Below, in pieces: positions 22,780-30,783 of a stretch of 64,000 bases of DNA. The stretch spans positions 1-64,000 of the forward strand of contig JABIFF010000017.1 of NCBI GenBank assembly GCA_018650845.1, given 5' to 3'. A model generated the notes under the pieces. The model saw only the letters and a list, made by a program, of their open reading frames with translations, searched no databases and was not told where the DNA came from. Both the position numbers and the translations under genes were made by a program. This DNA is from Chloroflexota bacterium. Its GTDB lineage: Bacteria > Chloroflexota > Dehalococcoidia > Lucifugimonadales > Lucifugimonadaceae. The first letter of the stretch is position 1, and every line of letters begins with the position of its first letter.

Positions 22780-23583
22780 ATGTCACTGAAAGATCGAATT
22801 GGTGTCGACGCCGGAAAAACCCGATTGGAAGACGCTATTCAATGGGCGATAGAGAACGAGTTTTTCTTCCTAGATTTCAACGCTGACGCAGGTCCAAACC
22901 ACATGGACACGTGGACTCCCGAGCGATCACGCGAAGTTCGCAGTATGTGCGAAGCAAACGGCATTTCGATAGGACTTCATACTCTCTCAGCAGTGAACGT
23001 CGCCGAGTACTCGCCGTACGTTTCACGAGCAGTTGAAGAGTACATGCGAGCCAGTGTAGATCTATCCAATCAGCTCGATTGCGCTTGGACCGTCGTTCAC
23101 GCCGGTTATCACTTCACAGGCGATGTTCCTGAACGCAAAAAAGCATCACTTGAGCGCCTGAGGAGGATCAGTAAGTACGGTGCCGATACTGGACAAAAAA
23201 TTCTGCTAGAAAATCTCAATTTTGAGCCTGAGCACGCCGAAGTTCACTACATGGCTCACACGGTCGCCGAAACCAAAGAATATTTCGACGAAATACCTGC
23301 CGAGCACTTGGGATGGGCGTTCACCGCGAACCATTCGCACTTGGTTCCAGACGGAATCGATGGATTCCTAGACGCATTCGGTATCGACCGAATTGGCGAG
23401 GTTCGACTTGCCGATAATCATGGCGAGTACGAGGTTCATCTGATCCCCGGTGAAGGCAATCTAGATTTCGCCAATATGTTCAACCGACTAGAAAATGCCG
23501 GTTACAAGGGTCACTACTCGATGGCGTACGGATCGGACCAAGAACGAATCGACTCTCGCGAAAAATTATCTTCTTTGGCATAA
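22780..23583 (+). CDS. Sugar phosphate isomerase/epimerase-like TIM-barrel protein
   Basis: 267 residues; ATG after AGGAAAAAA. The pattern of a xylose-isomerase-like/AP-endonuclease-2 barrel is seen. SIGLHTLSAVN and WTVVHAGYHF supply histidines on successive strands, ILLENLNFEPE has the metal-binding glutamate, WAFTANHSH continues the strands, and VRLADNHGEYEVHLIPGEGN carries the D-x-H and the H-x-x-x-G-x-G ending typical of the family. Members isomerise or epimerise keto sugars, inosose or hydroxypyruvate. The substrate is unknown. It lies between an amidohydrolase and a gamma-glutamyltransferase and probably belongs to their operon. Confidence 0.8.
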   Translation: MSLKDRIGVDAGKTRLEDAIQWAIENEFFFLDFNADAGPNHMDTWTPERSREVRSMCEANGISIGLHTLSAVNVAEYSPYVSRAVEEYMRASVDLSNQLDCAWTVVHAGYHFTGDVPERKKASLERLRRISKYGADTGQKILLENLNFEPEHAEVHYMAHTVAETKEYFDEIPAEHLGWAFTANHSHLVPDGIDGFLDAFGIDRIGEVRLADNHGEYEVHLIPGEGNLDFANMFNRLENAGYKGHYSMAYGSDQERIDSREKLSSLA

Positions 23584-23636
23584 ACGCCACTTATGGCCAA
23601 ACCTGAGCCAACTTAAAACATTCGAAAGGCGAGCAC

Positions 23637-25334
23637 GTGTATAACGTCGACGAAATCGATCCGAATTCGCTGTTTCCAGATGGCGTATCGCCTCATGGAC
23701 GTTCCACGAGAGCGCCAGCAATTGGCAAACACGGAATGGTCGCCTCGGCTCACCCGTACGCATCTCAGGCAGGACTAGACGTACTTCGAGACGGCGGAAA
23801 CGCCATCGACGCTGCTGTGGCAGTAGCAGCCATGCTCAACGTAGCCGAGCCGTACATGTCGGGCGTCGGCGGGATCGGCATTGCGATGGTCTACATCGCC
23901 AAAGAGAAGCGAACTCGCATATTAAATTTCTCAGGGCACGCTCCAAACGCTGCCCACCCTGAAATGTACGACAACCTGAACGCCGAATCGGGCCCTATTT
24001 CGCCGCTAGTGCCCGGAAACGTCTCAGGCTGGACGACGTTGCACGACACGTACGGATCTTTGTCTTTGTCACGAGTGATGCGAGACGGCATTAGATACGC
24101 CGATGAAGGCATCGTGCTTTCGCCATTTAACGCCGACATGATCGAAGAAAATCTCGTTCGTATCGATCAATTCGACACATCTCAAAAGGCTCTGGTTATC
24201 GAACGAAACGGTATGGGTGCAGGTTCTGTGTTGCGACAACCCGATTTGGCGAAGTCGCTAGCAGCAATCTCAGAAGGCGGACAGAAAGAGTTCTACGAAG
24301 GCGCGCTTGGAGATCGTATTCAGGCGGGCTTAAAAGCTTCCGGTGGAATTATTAGTCGAGAAGAGCTGGCTGCGTATCGTGCCTACTGGCAGGAGCCGTT
24401 GAGTACGAACTATCGAGGATTAGAAGTTCGAGTTGCGCCGCCAAATTCGTCAGCGTTCCAGATTCTAGAAACGCTAAATATCTTGAGCAATTTCGACGAA
24501 CTGCCCTATGGCTCCAGCGACACGCTTCACAGGTTGGTCGAGGCGGTCTACATCGCTGCCGACGACCGAGCCAAGTACGCTGGCGATCCTCGTCACGTCG
24601 AAATCCCACTTGATCGACTTCTTTCTGCCGAATACGCAGCCGATCGTGCTGCCGATATAAGCATGATCGAAACCAACGGACCTCCCGCTGAACGATGGAA
24701 TCGTTCTCGAATCGATCACCCTCCTGTCGGGGTGAAAGCTCAGTACGCAACGGGTCTGACGACCCACTTCGTAACCGCCGACGCCGAAGGAAACGTGGTC
24801 ACGATCACGCAATCTCTCGGTAGTGCGTTCGGATCAGCAGTTGTAGCCGGCGATACCGGTGTGTTCATGAACAACATGTGCAAATGGTTCGATATCGATC
24901 CGAATAGCGAGAGTCCGAACTTGATCGGACCCGGCAAACAGGAAGATTTCTGCATTGCTCCCGCTCAGATTTACGCCGACACTGGCGACGGATCCGGTGA
25001 TAAAAAAATTCGCCTGTCTATTGCAACTCCCGGTAGTTGGGGCATTTTGCATACGACCGCTCAGATGATGCACAACCACATCGATGGCGGAATGAACGTG
25101 CAGGAAGCCATCGAGGCTCCTCGGTTCAGGCATTACGACACTGGAATGCTGCTTCTTGAGAATAGATTCCCTGAGCACATGCGAGAAGACCTCGCTCGAC
25201 GTGGGCACCGTGTGCACGTAGCTCCCGATTGGCACAACGCCGTTGGTGGCGGTCAGGGCATCCAGTTCACAGAGCACGGAACGATGCTAGGCGGGGCTGA
25301 CCCTAGGCGTGATGGCGTGGCGATGGGTTATTAG
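23637..25334 (+). CDS. Gamma-glutamyltransferase-family Ntn hydrolase
   Basis: 565 residues with GTG start after AAAGGCGAGC. The large-subunit part shows the family pattern ASAHPYASQAGLDVLRDGGN then AIDAAVAVAAMLNV, with VGGIGIAMVY. Autocleavage would leave Thr as the nucleophile in GLTTHFVTADAEGN, followed by the small-subunit pattern TQSLGSAFGSAVV and MNNMCKWFD. The canonical GGSRI-like oxyanion region is TPGSWGI here, so activity on glutathione is not certain. No signal peptide is seen, so it is probably cytoplasmic, unlike classical GGTs. It may hydrolyse gamma-glutamyl or other amide intermediates of the pathway. Last gene of the likely operon from 21298. Confidence 0.85.
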   Translation: MYNVDEIDPNSLFPDGVSPHGRSTRAPAIGKHGMVASAHPYASQAGLDVLRDGGNAIDAAVAVAAMLNVAEPYMSGVGGIGIAMVYIAKEKRTRILNFSGHAPNAAHPEMYDNLNAESGPISPLVPGNVSGWTTLHDTYGSLSLSRVMRDGIRYADEGIVLSPFNADMIEENLVRIDQFDTSQKALVIERNGMGAGSVLRQPDLAKSLAAISEGGQKEFYEGALGDRIQAGLKASGGIISREELAAYRAYWQEPLSTNYRGLEVRVAPPNSSAFQILETLNILSNFDELPYGSSDTLHRLVEAVYIAADDRAKYAGDPRHVEIPLDRLLSAEYAADRAADISMIETNGPPAERWNRSRIDHPPVGVKAQYATGLTTHFVTADAEGNVVTITQSLGSAFGSAVVAGDTGVFMNNMCKWFDIDPNSESPNLIGPGKQEDFCIAPAQIYADTGDGSGDKKIRLSIATPGSWGILHTTAQMMHNHIDGGMNVQEAIEAPRFRHYDTGMLLLENRFPEHMREDLARRGHRVHVAPDWHNAVGGGQGIQFTEHGTMLGGADPRRDGVAMGY

Positions 25335-25345
25335 GGGAGCAATTC

Positions 25346-25460
25346 AAGTCCTCTCCTAGCGGGAGAGGATTTAGGTGAGGGAGAATCGGTAACTGCTGGC
25401 TATCCAGACGTATCTCCCTCATCCCAACCTTCTCGGAAAGCGAGACGGAGGAGGGGAGAT
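25346..25460. repeat. Family C paired hairpin repeat
   Basis: CCTCTCCTAGCGGGAGAGG with ATTTAGGTGAGGGAGA (25350-25385) is followed by an inverted partner, TCTCCCTCATCCCAACCTTC ... GAG (25412-25460). This lies just after the gamma-glutamyltransferase stop. The same pair, in the opposite order, is found at 40401-40512. The hairpin may also act as a terminator, but no T-run follows. Confidence 0.65.
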
Positions 25461-25603
25461 TGACGGTCCGCGACTGGGTGCAATAAACGGGCGGAACACC
25501 ACCAGTCGCCAATCCACGCAGTTTGTACTCGCATTCCGTTGACACTACTAACTCAGGAGATGGGCTGCGCTACGATGCCTAGCAACGCCATAGGAGATAA
25601 CTA

Positions 25604-26368
25604 ATGAAGATCGATTTATCGGGCAAAGTAGCCCTTGTTACGGGTGCAGCAGCAGGCATTGGACGCGCTACAGCGATCGAGTTTGCGAAGAGCGGCGCCT
25701 CAGTCGTTGTGTCCGACATCGACTCGGCGGGCGGTTCGGAGACCGCGAGCCTGATAAACAGCGAATCTGGAAACGCGACTTTTGTGGAATGTGATGTATC
25801 GCAAAGCGGCAGTGTCGAGGAGCTCGTCAGTCAAGCTGTCAAAACCTACGGTCGTCTCGATATTGCACACAACAACGCTGGGATAGAGGGCGCCCGCGTG
25901 CCACTCATCGATTTGACCGAGGATCAGTGGGACAGTGTCATGGCGGTGAATCTCAAGGGCGTCTGGATGTGTATGAAATACGAAATCAGGCACATGATCG
26001 AGCAGGGGAGCGGCGCGATTGTTAACACGTCGTCCGTTGCCGGGCTAATGGGTATGGAAGGTTCTACAGCCTATGGATCGGCGAAGCATGGCGTTGTCGG
26101 GATGACGAAAATCGCAGCCCTGGAGTATGCGGATAGGGGCGTGCGAGTTAACGCCGTCTGCCCCGGCGCAGTGCGATCGGAGATGACGGACCGGCTTATG
26201 GACAACGACCCTGAACGTGAAGCAATGTACATGTCGATTCAACCGATAGGTCGTTTCGGCGCAGCAGACGAAGTAGCAACGGCGGTCGTCTGGCTCTGCT
26301 CTGACGCTGCCTCTCTCGTGACCGGAGTTGCCTTTCCTGTCGATGGCGGGATCATGGCTGGTCACTGA
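25604..26368 (+). CDS. Short-chain dehydrogenase/reductase (SDR)
   Basis: 254 residues, classical SDR. The cofactor-binding motif is TGAAAGIGRA (residues 12-21), NNAG is at ~89-92, and the catalytic set is Ser in NTSSVAGLMG and Y-G-S-A-K (Y~153, K~157). An aspartate after the second strand (VVSDIDSAG) predicts NAD preference. The end V-T-G-V-A-F-P-V-D-G-G is standard. ATG after AGGAGATAACTA. It probably oxidises a sugar or hydroxyacid intermediate; the substrate is unknown. It lies between hairpin-repeat blocks and is likely transcribed alone. Confidence 0.85.
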   Translation: MKIDLSGKVALVTGAAAGIGRATAIEFAKSGASVVVSDIDSAGGSETASLINSESGNATFVECDVSQSGSVEELVSQAVKTYGRLDIAHNNAGIEGARVPLIDLTEDQWDSVMAVNLKGVWMCMKYEIRHMIEQGSGAIVNTSSVAGLMGMEGSTAYGSAKHGVVGMTKIAALEYADRGVRVNAVCPGAVRSEMTDRLMDNDPEREAMYMSIQPIGRFGAADEVATAVVWLCSDAASLVTGVAFPVDGGIMAGH

Positions 26369-26395
26369 AGGCGACCTGAAGCAATATCGGAACTC

Positions 26396-26440
26396 CCTTC
26401 ACGCGTCTCACTTCCCTCCCGCTGGGAGAAGGGGTGAGAT
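26396..26440. repeat. Family C hairpin, single arm
   Basis: CCCTTCACGCGTCTCACTTC followed by CCTCCCGCTGGGAGAAGGGGTGAGA. The CTCCCGCTGGGAG core is an almost perfect hairpin matching the arms at 25350 and 40401. It lies in the gap between the SDR and LOG-family genes. Confidence 0.55.
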
Positions 26441-26506
26441 CGCCGATCAACCGATCACAGCGACTGATTCCCGCGTCGTTCCTCCTCGCAATGGCAAAAT
26501 AGATTC

Positions 26507-27157
26507 ATGACCAACCAAAACAACGAAAAAATAACCGCCAACTATGGCGATCTGACCGAATTTCCAAAAATGGTGTTTGGGGTGATGGGTTCAGCCGGTG
26601 GTGAAGTACCTGAATCGGCACGAGAAAAGATTTATAAGCTGGGTGCAGAAGTCGGCAAACGCGGCTACACGCTAGTAACCGGAATCGCTCCCGGGTTGCC
26701 GCATGACTCCGTTCTTGGCGCAAAATCTGAAGGTGGATTGGTGATCGGAATATCACCTGGGCAGAGCTTCAAAGAGCACATCGAACGCTACAACTCACCA
26801 ACCCGCGGCTACGACATCATCGTCTACACCGGCAGCGGCCTAATGGGACGCGAAGTCGAAAATATTCAAACTTGCGATGCAGTTGTGATTGTTGGTGGTC
26901 GTTCAGGCACTTTAGGCGAATTCTCTATCGCCTACGATCAGGCGAAAATCATCGGCGTTCTCGAAGGAACTGGCGGCATAGCCGACCATATCGACGAACT
27001 GCTGAAGGTAATAAACAAAGACACCGGTGCTCGTGTAATCGGGCATACCGACCCTATAGAACTCGTGAAACTTCTCGAGCAGGCGTACATCGACGATGTT
27101 CTGCCCGGCTACCTCGAACTCGTTGAAGGTCATGAAACCGACGGAGAGCTGGAATGA
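26507..27157 (+). CDS. LOG-family (SLOG/Rossmann-like) nucleotide-binding protein
   Basis: 216 residues. FGVMGSAGGE (~residues 24-33) and V-I-V-G-G-R-S-G-T-L-G-E-F (~residues 121-133) are the glycine-rich motifs of the LOG superfamily (PGGxGTxxE in plant LOG), with a Rossmann-like layout. Members cleave ribose phosphate from nucleotides or carry molybdenum cofactor; the GGRSGTLGE variant with a GSAGG start is closest to the TIGR00725-type group. The next gene starts at its stop with an ATGA overlap and is a 2-hydroxyacid dehydrogenase, so the two are translationally coupled. This suggests a shared task that I cannot name. Start ATG lacks a clear ribosome-binding site. Confidence 0.7.
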   Translation: MTNQNNEKITANYGDLTEFPKMVFGVMGSAGGEVPESAREKIYKLGAEVGKRGYTLVTGIAPGLPHDSVLGAKSEGGLVIGISPGQSFKEHIERYNSPTRGYDIIVYTGSGLMGREVENIQTCDAVVIVGGRSGTLGEFSIAYDQAKIIGVLEGTGGIADHIDELLKVINKDTGARVIGHTDPIELVKLLEQAYIDDVLPGYLELVEGHETDGELE

Positions 27158-28164
27158 GTGGCGACGGGCGCACCAAGGCGGCGCTGTTCTACGAATACCC
27201 GCCTGAAGACGGTGCAGTTTTCGGACTTGGTCGTCGAGAACGAATCGAAGGTCTTGTCGATCTCTACCCAACCATAATCACTGGTGCTAATTTCGATCAG
27301 CATGCCAGCGCTTTAGCCGACGTAGAAGTGATTTTTGCTACATGGGGCATTCCTAGATTCGACGATCACCATTTCGCCGTGATGCCGAACTTGAAAGCGG
27401 TGTTTTACGCCGCAGGGAACGTGAAGTCGTTTGCTGCACCGTTGATTGAGCGAAATGTCTTGTTGGTAGGCGCTTGGGACATCAACGCCATTCCAGTAGC
27501 CGAGATGTGTTTATCGCAAGTGCTTTTGTCGTTGCGTGGCTATTTTAGAGCAACTCGCAACTACGCCGAAATAAAAACACACGAAGCGAAGAACTTTCCT
27601 CGAAGCGGAGTTTTTGGCGAAACAGTCGGGTTGATCGGCTTAGGCAAAATCGGAACTAGGCTCAGGAACCTTCTTGAGGCGTTTCCAGTGAAAGTCATCG
27701 CTCACGACCCATTTCTTACTGATCAACGCGCAGCAGAACTCAATGTTGAACGGGTTTCACTCGACGAAATATTCGAACGTTCGCTTGTCGTGAGCAACCA
27801 CATTCCTGATCTCGAATCCACAGTCGGTGTTCTGAATCGATCTCATTTCGACAAGATGCGAGAAGGTGCCACATTTATCAACAGTGGCCGGGGTGCGCAG
27901 GTCGTCGAATCAGATCTGATTAGCGTTCTCGAAGCAAGATCCGATCTCACCGCATTGCTCGATGTAACCCTGCCAGAACCGCCATCGTCCGATTCACCGC
28001 TGTGGTCGCTACTGAACGTCGTCATAAGCCCCCACATTGGCGGCACAGTCGGCGATGAAGTCGTGCGAATGGCCGATTGCATGATCGAAGAATTTGAACT
28101 GTGGCGAAGTGGAAAACCTCTCAACTACGAGATCACCGCTGAAGTTCTAGCGACCATGGGCTAA
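27154..28164 (+). CDS. D-2-hydroxyacid dehydrogenase family protein (phosphoglycerate dehydrogenase-like)
   Basis: 336 residues, NAD-dependent D-isomer type. The Rossmann motif GLIGLGKIGTRLRN is at ~residues 157-170, followed by an aspartate in VIAHDPFL for NAD. The catalytic set is arginine in INSGRGAQVV, glutamate in LDVTLPEP and histidine in ISPHIGGT. The N-terminal substrate domain differs from SerA and no ACT domain follows. It would oxidise or reduce a 2-hydroxy/2-oxo acid, for example hydroxypyruvate or a sugar-acid intermediate. ATG overlaps the LOG-family stop. Good family confidence, substrate unknown. Confidence 0.85.
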   Translation: MSGDGRTKAALFYEYPPEDGAVFGLGRRERIEGLVDLYPTIITGANFDQHASALADVEVIFATWGIPRFDDHHFAVMPNLKAVFYAAGNVKSFAAPLIERNVLLVGAWDINAIPVAEMCLSQVLLSLRGYFRATRNYAEIKTHEAKNFPRSGVFGETVGLIGLGKIGTRLRNLLEAFPVKVIAHDPFLTDQRAAELNVERVSLDEIFERSLVVSNHIPDLESTVGVLNRSHFDKMREGATFINSGRGAQVVESDLISVLEARSDLTALLDVTLPEPPSSDSPLWSLLNVVISPHIGGTVGDEVVRMADCMIEEFELWRSGKPLNYEITAEVLATMG

Positions 28165-28289
28165 GTGCCAGTGGCACGTTTTCTTTAGGACGTTTGCTCT
28201 GGTTGCAGTAGCTGTGTGTCGTTTACGATTTATCCATGTAGAAAAAATTCGTCATCCCGTGTCGGGCTGGCTTTAGGAGACGAAAACTT

Positions 28290-28616
28290 ATGAGCATCGT
28301 AAAAATCAACGCCATCGCAGTTGGCGAAGGCAAGGGTGAGGAGCTTGAGAAGCGATTTCAGGCGCGAGCTGGCGAGGTAGAAAACCAACCCGGATTCGAA
28401 GGTTTTGAACTGCTTCGACCAGTTGAAGGCGAAGATCGCTACTTCGTTTACACCCGCTGGGATTCCGAAGAATCGTTTCAGGCGTGGGTGAGCTCACAGG
28501 CGTTCGAACGCGGGCACCGTCAGGCAGCTTCCAACAAGAACGACGGAACAGTCGCACACGGCTCGGCGATTCTCGGCTTTGAAGTAGTGATCAAGACCGA
28601 AGGTAATAACGGGTAG
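28290..28616 (+). CDS. MhuD-like heme-degrading monooxygenase (IsdG/ABM fold)
   Basis: 108 residues, one ABM-type ferredoxin-like domain that would form a dimer. It resembles mycobacterial MhuD nearly end to end: VKINAI near the start, LEKRFQ, VENQPGFEGF, LLRPVEGEDRYFVYTRW, FQAW. The heme-cleavage residues are at the expected places: Asn7, Trp66 and the axial histidine at 76 (His75 in MhuD). It would open heme and release iron in the cytoplasm. A hairpin-like GTCATCCCGTGTCGGG lies upstream and a decayed family A arm (28631-28660) downstream. A perfect terminator follows. Iron recovery from heme is a sensible trait for an iron-poor habitat. Confidence 0.8.
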   Translation: MSIVKINAIAVGEGKGEELEKRFQARAGEVENQPGFEGFELLRPVEGEDRYFVYTRWDSEESFQAWVSSQAFERGHRQAASNKNDGTVAHGSAILGFEVVIKTEGNNG

Positions 28617-28691
28617 TTCAACTTGGCCGACAGATGCTGCAAGTGAATTCAGCATGACAGAGTCGGACGAAGCGTGTTGATATCGAATATA

Positions 28692-28728
28692 AAAACGCCC
28701 TCTTGAGATGTTCTCAAGAGGGCGTTTT
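28692..28728. terminator. Bidirectional Rho-independent terminator
   Basis: AAAACGCCCTCTTGAGA..TGT..TCTCAAGAGGGCGTTTT is a perfect 17-bp inverted repeat with a three-base loop. Its ends give a T-run in either direction. It separates the MhuD-like gene (+) from the converging KDG kinase gene (-). Confidence 0.9.
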
Positions 28729-28810
28729 CGATTATCTAACTAACGTTCTGCGGAGCCATCGATTCGATTCAGTCAGCGTGTGACCGATCTCGCAGAAAAC
28801 GTAGCCACTG

Positions 28811-29836
28811 CTACCGCTGGACTCGGCCTGAGGTGTCGCCGCCTGCAACCGCCATAACTTCCCTCACGCTGACGAGGTTGAAGTCGCCATGGAAGGTGTG
28901 TGACATTGCCGAAGCAGCAACTGCGAAATCGAGAACCTGTCGGGAATCCCAACCGTCCTGATTCAGACCGTAGATCATCGCTGCGCAGAACGAGTCACCA
29001 CCACCAACGCGGTCGACGATTCGTACTGGGTACCTGTTTCCTACGTGAATTTCGTCGCCATCGAAGTAGATAGCGCTCCAGCCATTGTCGTCTGCCGAGA
29101 AGCTCTCACGAAGCGTGATCGCAACCTTCTTGAATCCAAACGTATCTACAAGCTTCTGTACAACAGGCCTGTAAGCCTCAGGATCGATCTCACCAACAGT
29201 GACATCCACGCCTTCAGCAGCAATACCGAGACACTTCTCAGCGTCTTCTTCGTTTCCGATAGAAACATCAACGTATTTCATCATCGGAATCATCGTTGCC
29301 TGAGCCTCTTCAGGAGTCCACAGATTCTTTCGGTAGTTCATATCGGCCGAAACGGTCAGACCAAGCTCTTTGGCTGCCTTTGCGGCTTCGATACAGACTT
29401 CACCAGCGCTCTTTGAGATTGCAGGTGTAATTCCAGTGAAGTGGAACCAGTCAGCTCCATCGAACACTTTCGCCCAATCGACGTCGCCGGTCTGAATTTC
29501 AGAGATAGAAGAAGCGGCTCGGTCGTAAACGACCTTCGAAGCACGCATTGCTGCACCAGATTCGAGGTAGTAAGTGCCGAGTCGTTGACCCTGTCGCAAG
29601 ATTTCAGATGTATCTACACCGAACTGCCGGATGTAATTGATGCAGGACTGCCCGATGTCGTTGTCGGGAATCGCCGTAACGAACGTTGCGTCGACACCGA
29701 ACTGTGCGAGCGAAACTGCAACGTTACATTCACCACCACCGTAAGTGACTTCAAATTCTCGTGCCTGAGTGAAACGCTCTCGTCGCATCGTTGCGAGTCG
29801 GAGCATTACCTCACCAAAAGTTACTACCTTGACCAT
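28811..29836 (-). CDS. kdgK: PfkB-family carbohydrate kinase, probable 2-keto-3-deoxygluconate kinase
   Basis: 341 residues. G-G-G-E-C-N-V-A in VTYGGGECNVAVSLAQFG is the sugar-binding PfkB motif 1. D-R-V-G-G-G-D-S-F in RIVDRVGGGDSFCAAMIYGL is the ATP/catalytic motif 2 with the base aspartate. The MVKVVTFGEVMLRL start and the GTYYLESGAAMRASKVVYDR stretch are typical of KDG kinases. It would phosphorylate 2-keto-3-deoxygluconate to KDPG with ATP. It follows the KDPG aldolase gene by 115 bases in the same direction, so the two steps are probably co-transcribed. Distant enolase-superfamily genes could supply the substrate. Confidence 0.8.
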   Translation of the reverse strand: MVKVVTFGEVMLRLATMRRERFTQAREFEVTYGGGECNVAVSLAQFGVDATFVTAIPDNDIGQSCINYIRQFGVDTSEILRQGQRLGTYYLESGAAMRASKVVYDRAASSISEIQTGDVDWAKVFDGADWFHFTGITPAISKSAGEVCIEAAKAAKELGLTVSADMNYRKNLWTPEEAQATMIPMMKYVDVSIGNEEDAEKCLGIAAEGVDVTVGEIDPEAYRPVVQKLVDTFGFKKVAITLRESFSADDNGWSAIYFDGDEIHVGNRYPVRIVDRVGGGDSFCAAMIYGLNQDGWDSRQVLDFAVAASAMSHTFHGDFNLVSVREVMAVAGGDTSGRVQR

Positions 29837-29951
29837 GAATCTCGATTCTTTTTCTACCGCGAACTGGTTGTTATCTAGATTGAAAATAGTCAGCGTGTGG
29901 ACAATTTAGAGAAAATCATCCCACGCTGAGAAAAAGTGGCTAAGCCACCAC

Positions 29952-30629
29952 TTAGAGTGATGCTTTGATCGACTTGATCAGTGCAACAGTGTCCTTGCTG
30001 CGCTGTTCGAGCTTGTCCCACGCACCATCCTTGATGATGTCGGAGGAAATCAGCTTCGAACCCATTCCAACGGAAACTACGCCAGCCTCGAACCACGGTC
30101 GAAGTGATTCTTCGGTGATGTCGACTCCGCCTGTAGGCATGATCGATGACCACGGCATAGGGGCTAGAACGTCTTTGACGAATCCTGGGCCACCAACGGC
30201 ACTACCCGGGAAGACTTTCACAATATCGGCACCAAGTTCTTCAGCAGCCGAAATCTCAGATGCAGTTCCGCATCCTGGCACGTATCCAACTTTTCGACGG
30301 TTGCAGACCTTTGCAACGTCGGGGTTGGTTACTGGTCCAACGATGAAGCTGGCACCGGCACCGATGTACATCGAAGCGGTTCCTGCATCGAGAACTGAAC
30401 CTGCGCCCAAAATGGCTTCAGGAAGCTCTGCTGCACAGAATTTGTCGAGTGCTGAGAACACTTCCCAAGCGTGATCGCCACGGTTTGTGAACTCAAGAAC
30501 CTTGATTCCGCCGTTCACACACGCCTTAGCAATGTTCTGTACGGTCGCAATATCACTGTTGTAAAAAACTGGCACAACGCTTATTTCGTTCACTGCGTTT
30601 AGTGCTTGTAGCCGTGTGTGTCTGGCCAA
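29952..30629 (-). CDS. eda: 2-keto-3-deoxy-6-phosphogluconate aldolase (class I)
   Basis: 225 residues. The KDPG aldolase pattern is clear: VVPVFYNSDI near the start, glutamate in KVLEFTNRG, GAGSVLDAGTA, then V-G-P-V-T-N-P-D, GYVPGCGTASEI and the Schiff-base lysine in DIVKVFPGSAVGGPGFVK, ending with MPTGGVDI. It splits KDPG into pyruvate and glyceraldehyde 3-phosphate. I use the TTG at 30629 because AAGGAG stands eight bases upstream and LARHTRLQALN fits the normal N-terminus; the longer in-frame reading to 30926 runs into the divergent gene. It forms a likely operon with kdgK. 30630-30783 would hold two divergent promoters. Confidence 0.85.
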   Translation of the reverse strand: MARHTRLQALNAVNEISVVPVFYNSDIATVQNIAKACVNGGIKVLEFTNRGDHAWEVFSALDKFCAAELPEAILGAGSVLDAGTASMYIGAGASFIVGPVTNPDVAKVCNRRKVGYVPGCGTASEISAAEELGADIVKVFPGSAVGGPGFVKDVLAPMPWSSIMPTGGVDITEESLRPWFEAGVVSVGMGSKLISSDIIKDGAWDKLEQRSKDTVALIKSIKASL

Positions 30630-30783
30630 CTCGGGTCTCCTTAACGAGATAGTTTTGATTTGATACGCAGGACAGTTTATCGCTCTCTCGTGAAGTAGTA
30701 ACCTGTTTCGCCGTGAAACATTCGTCGAGAGCGCAAACTCGATGTGCCAGATCGTTATTGAAAATACAAAGAAAGACTCCCAA

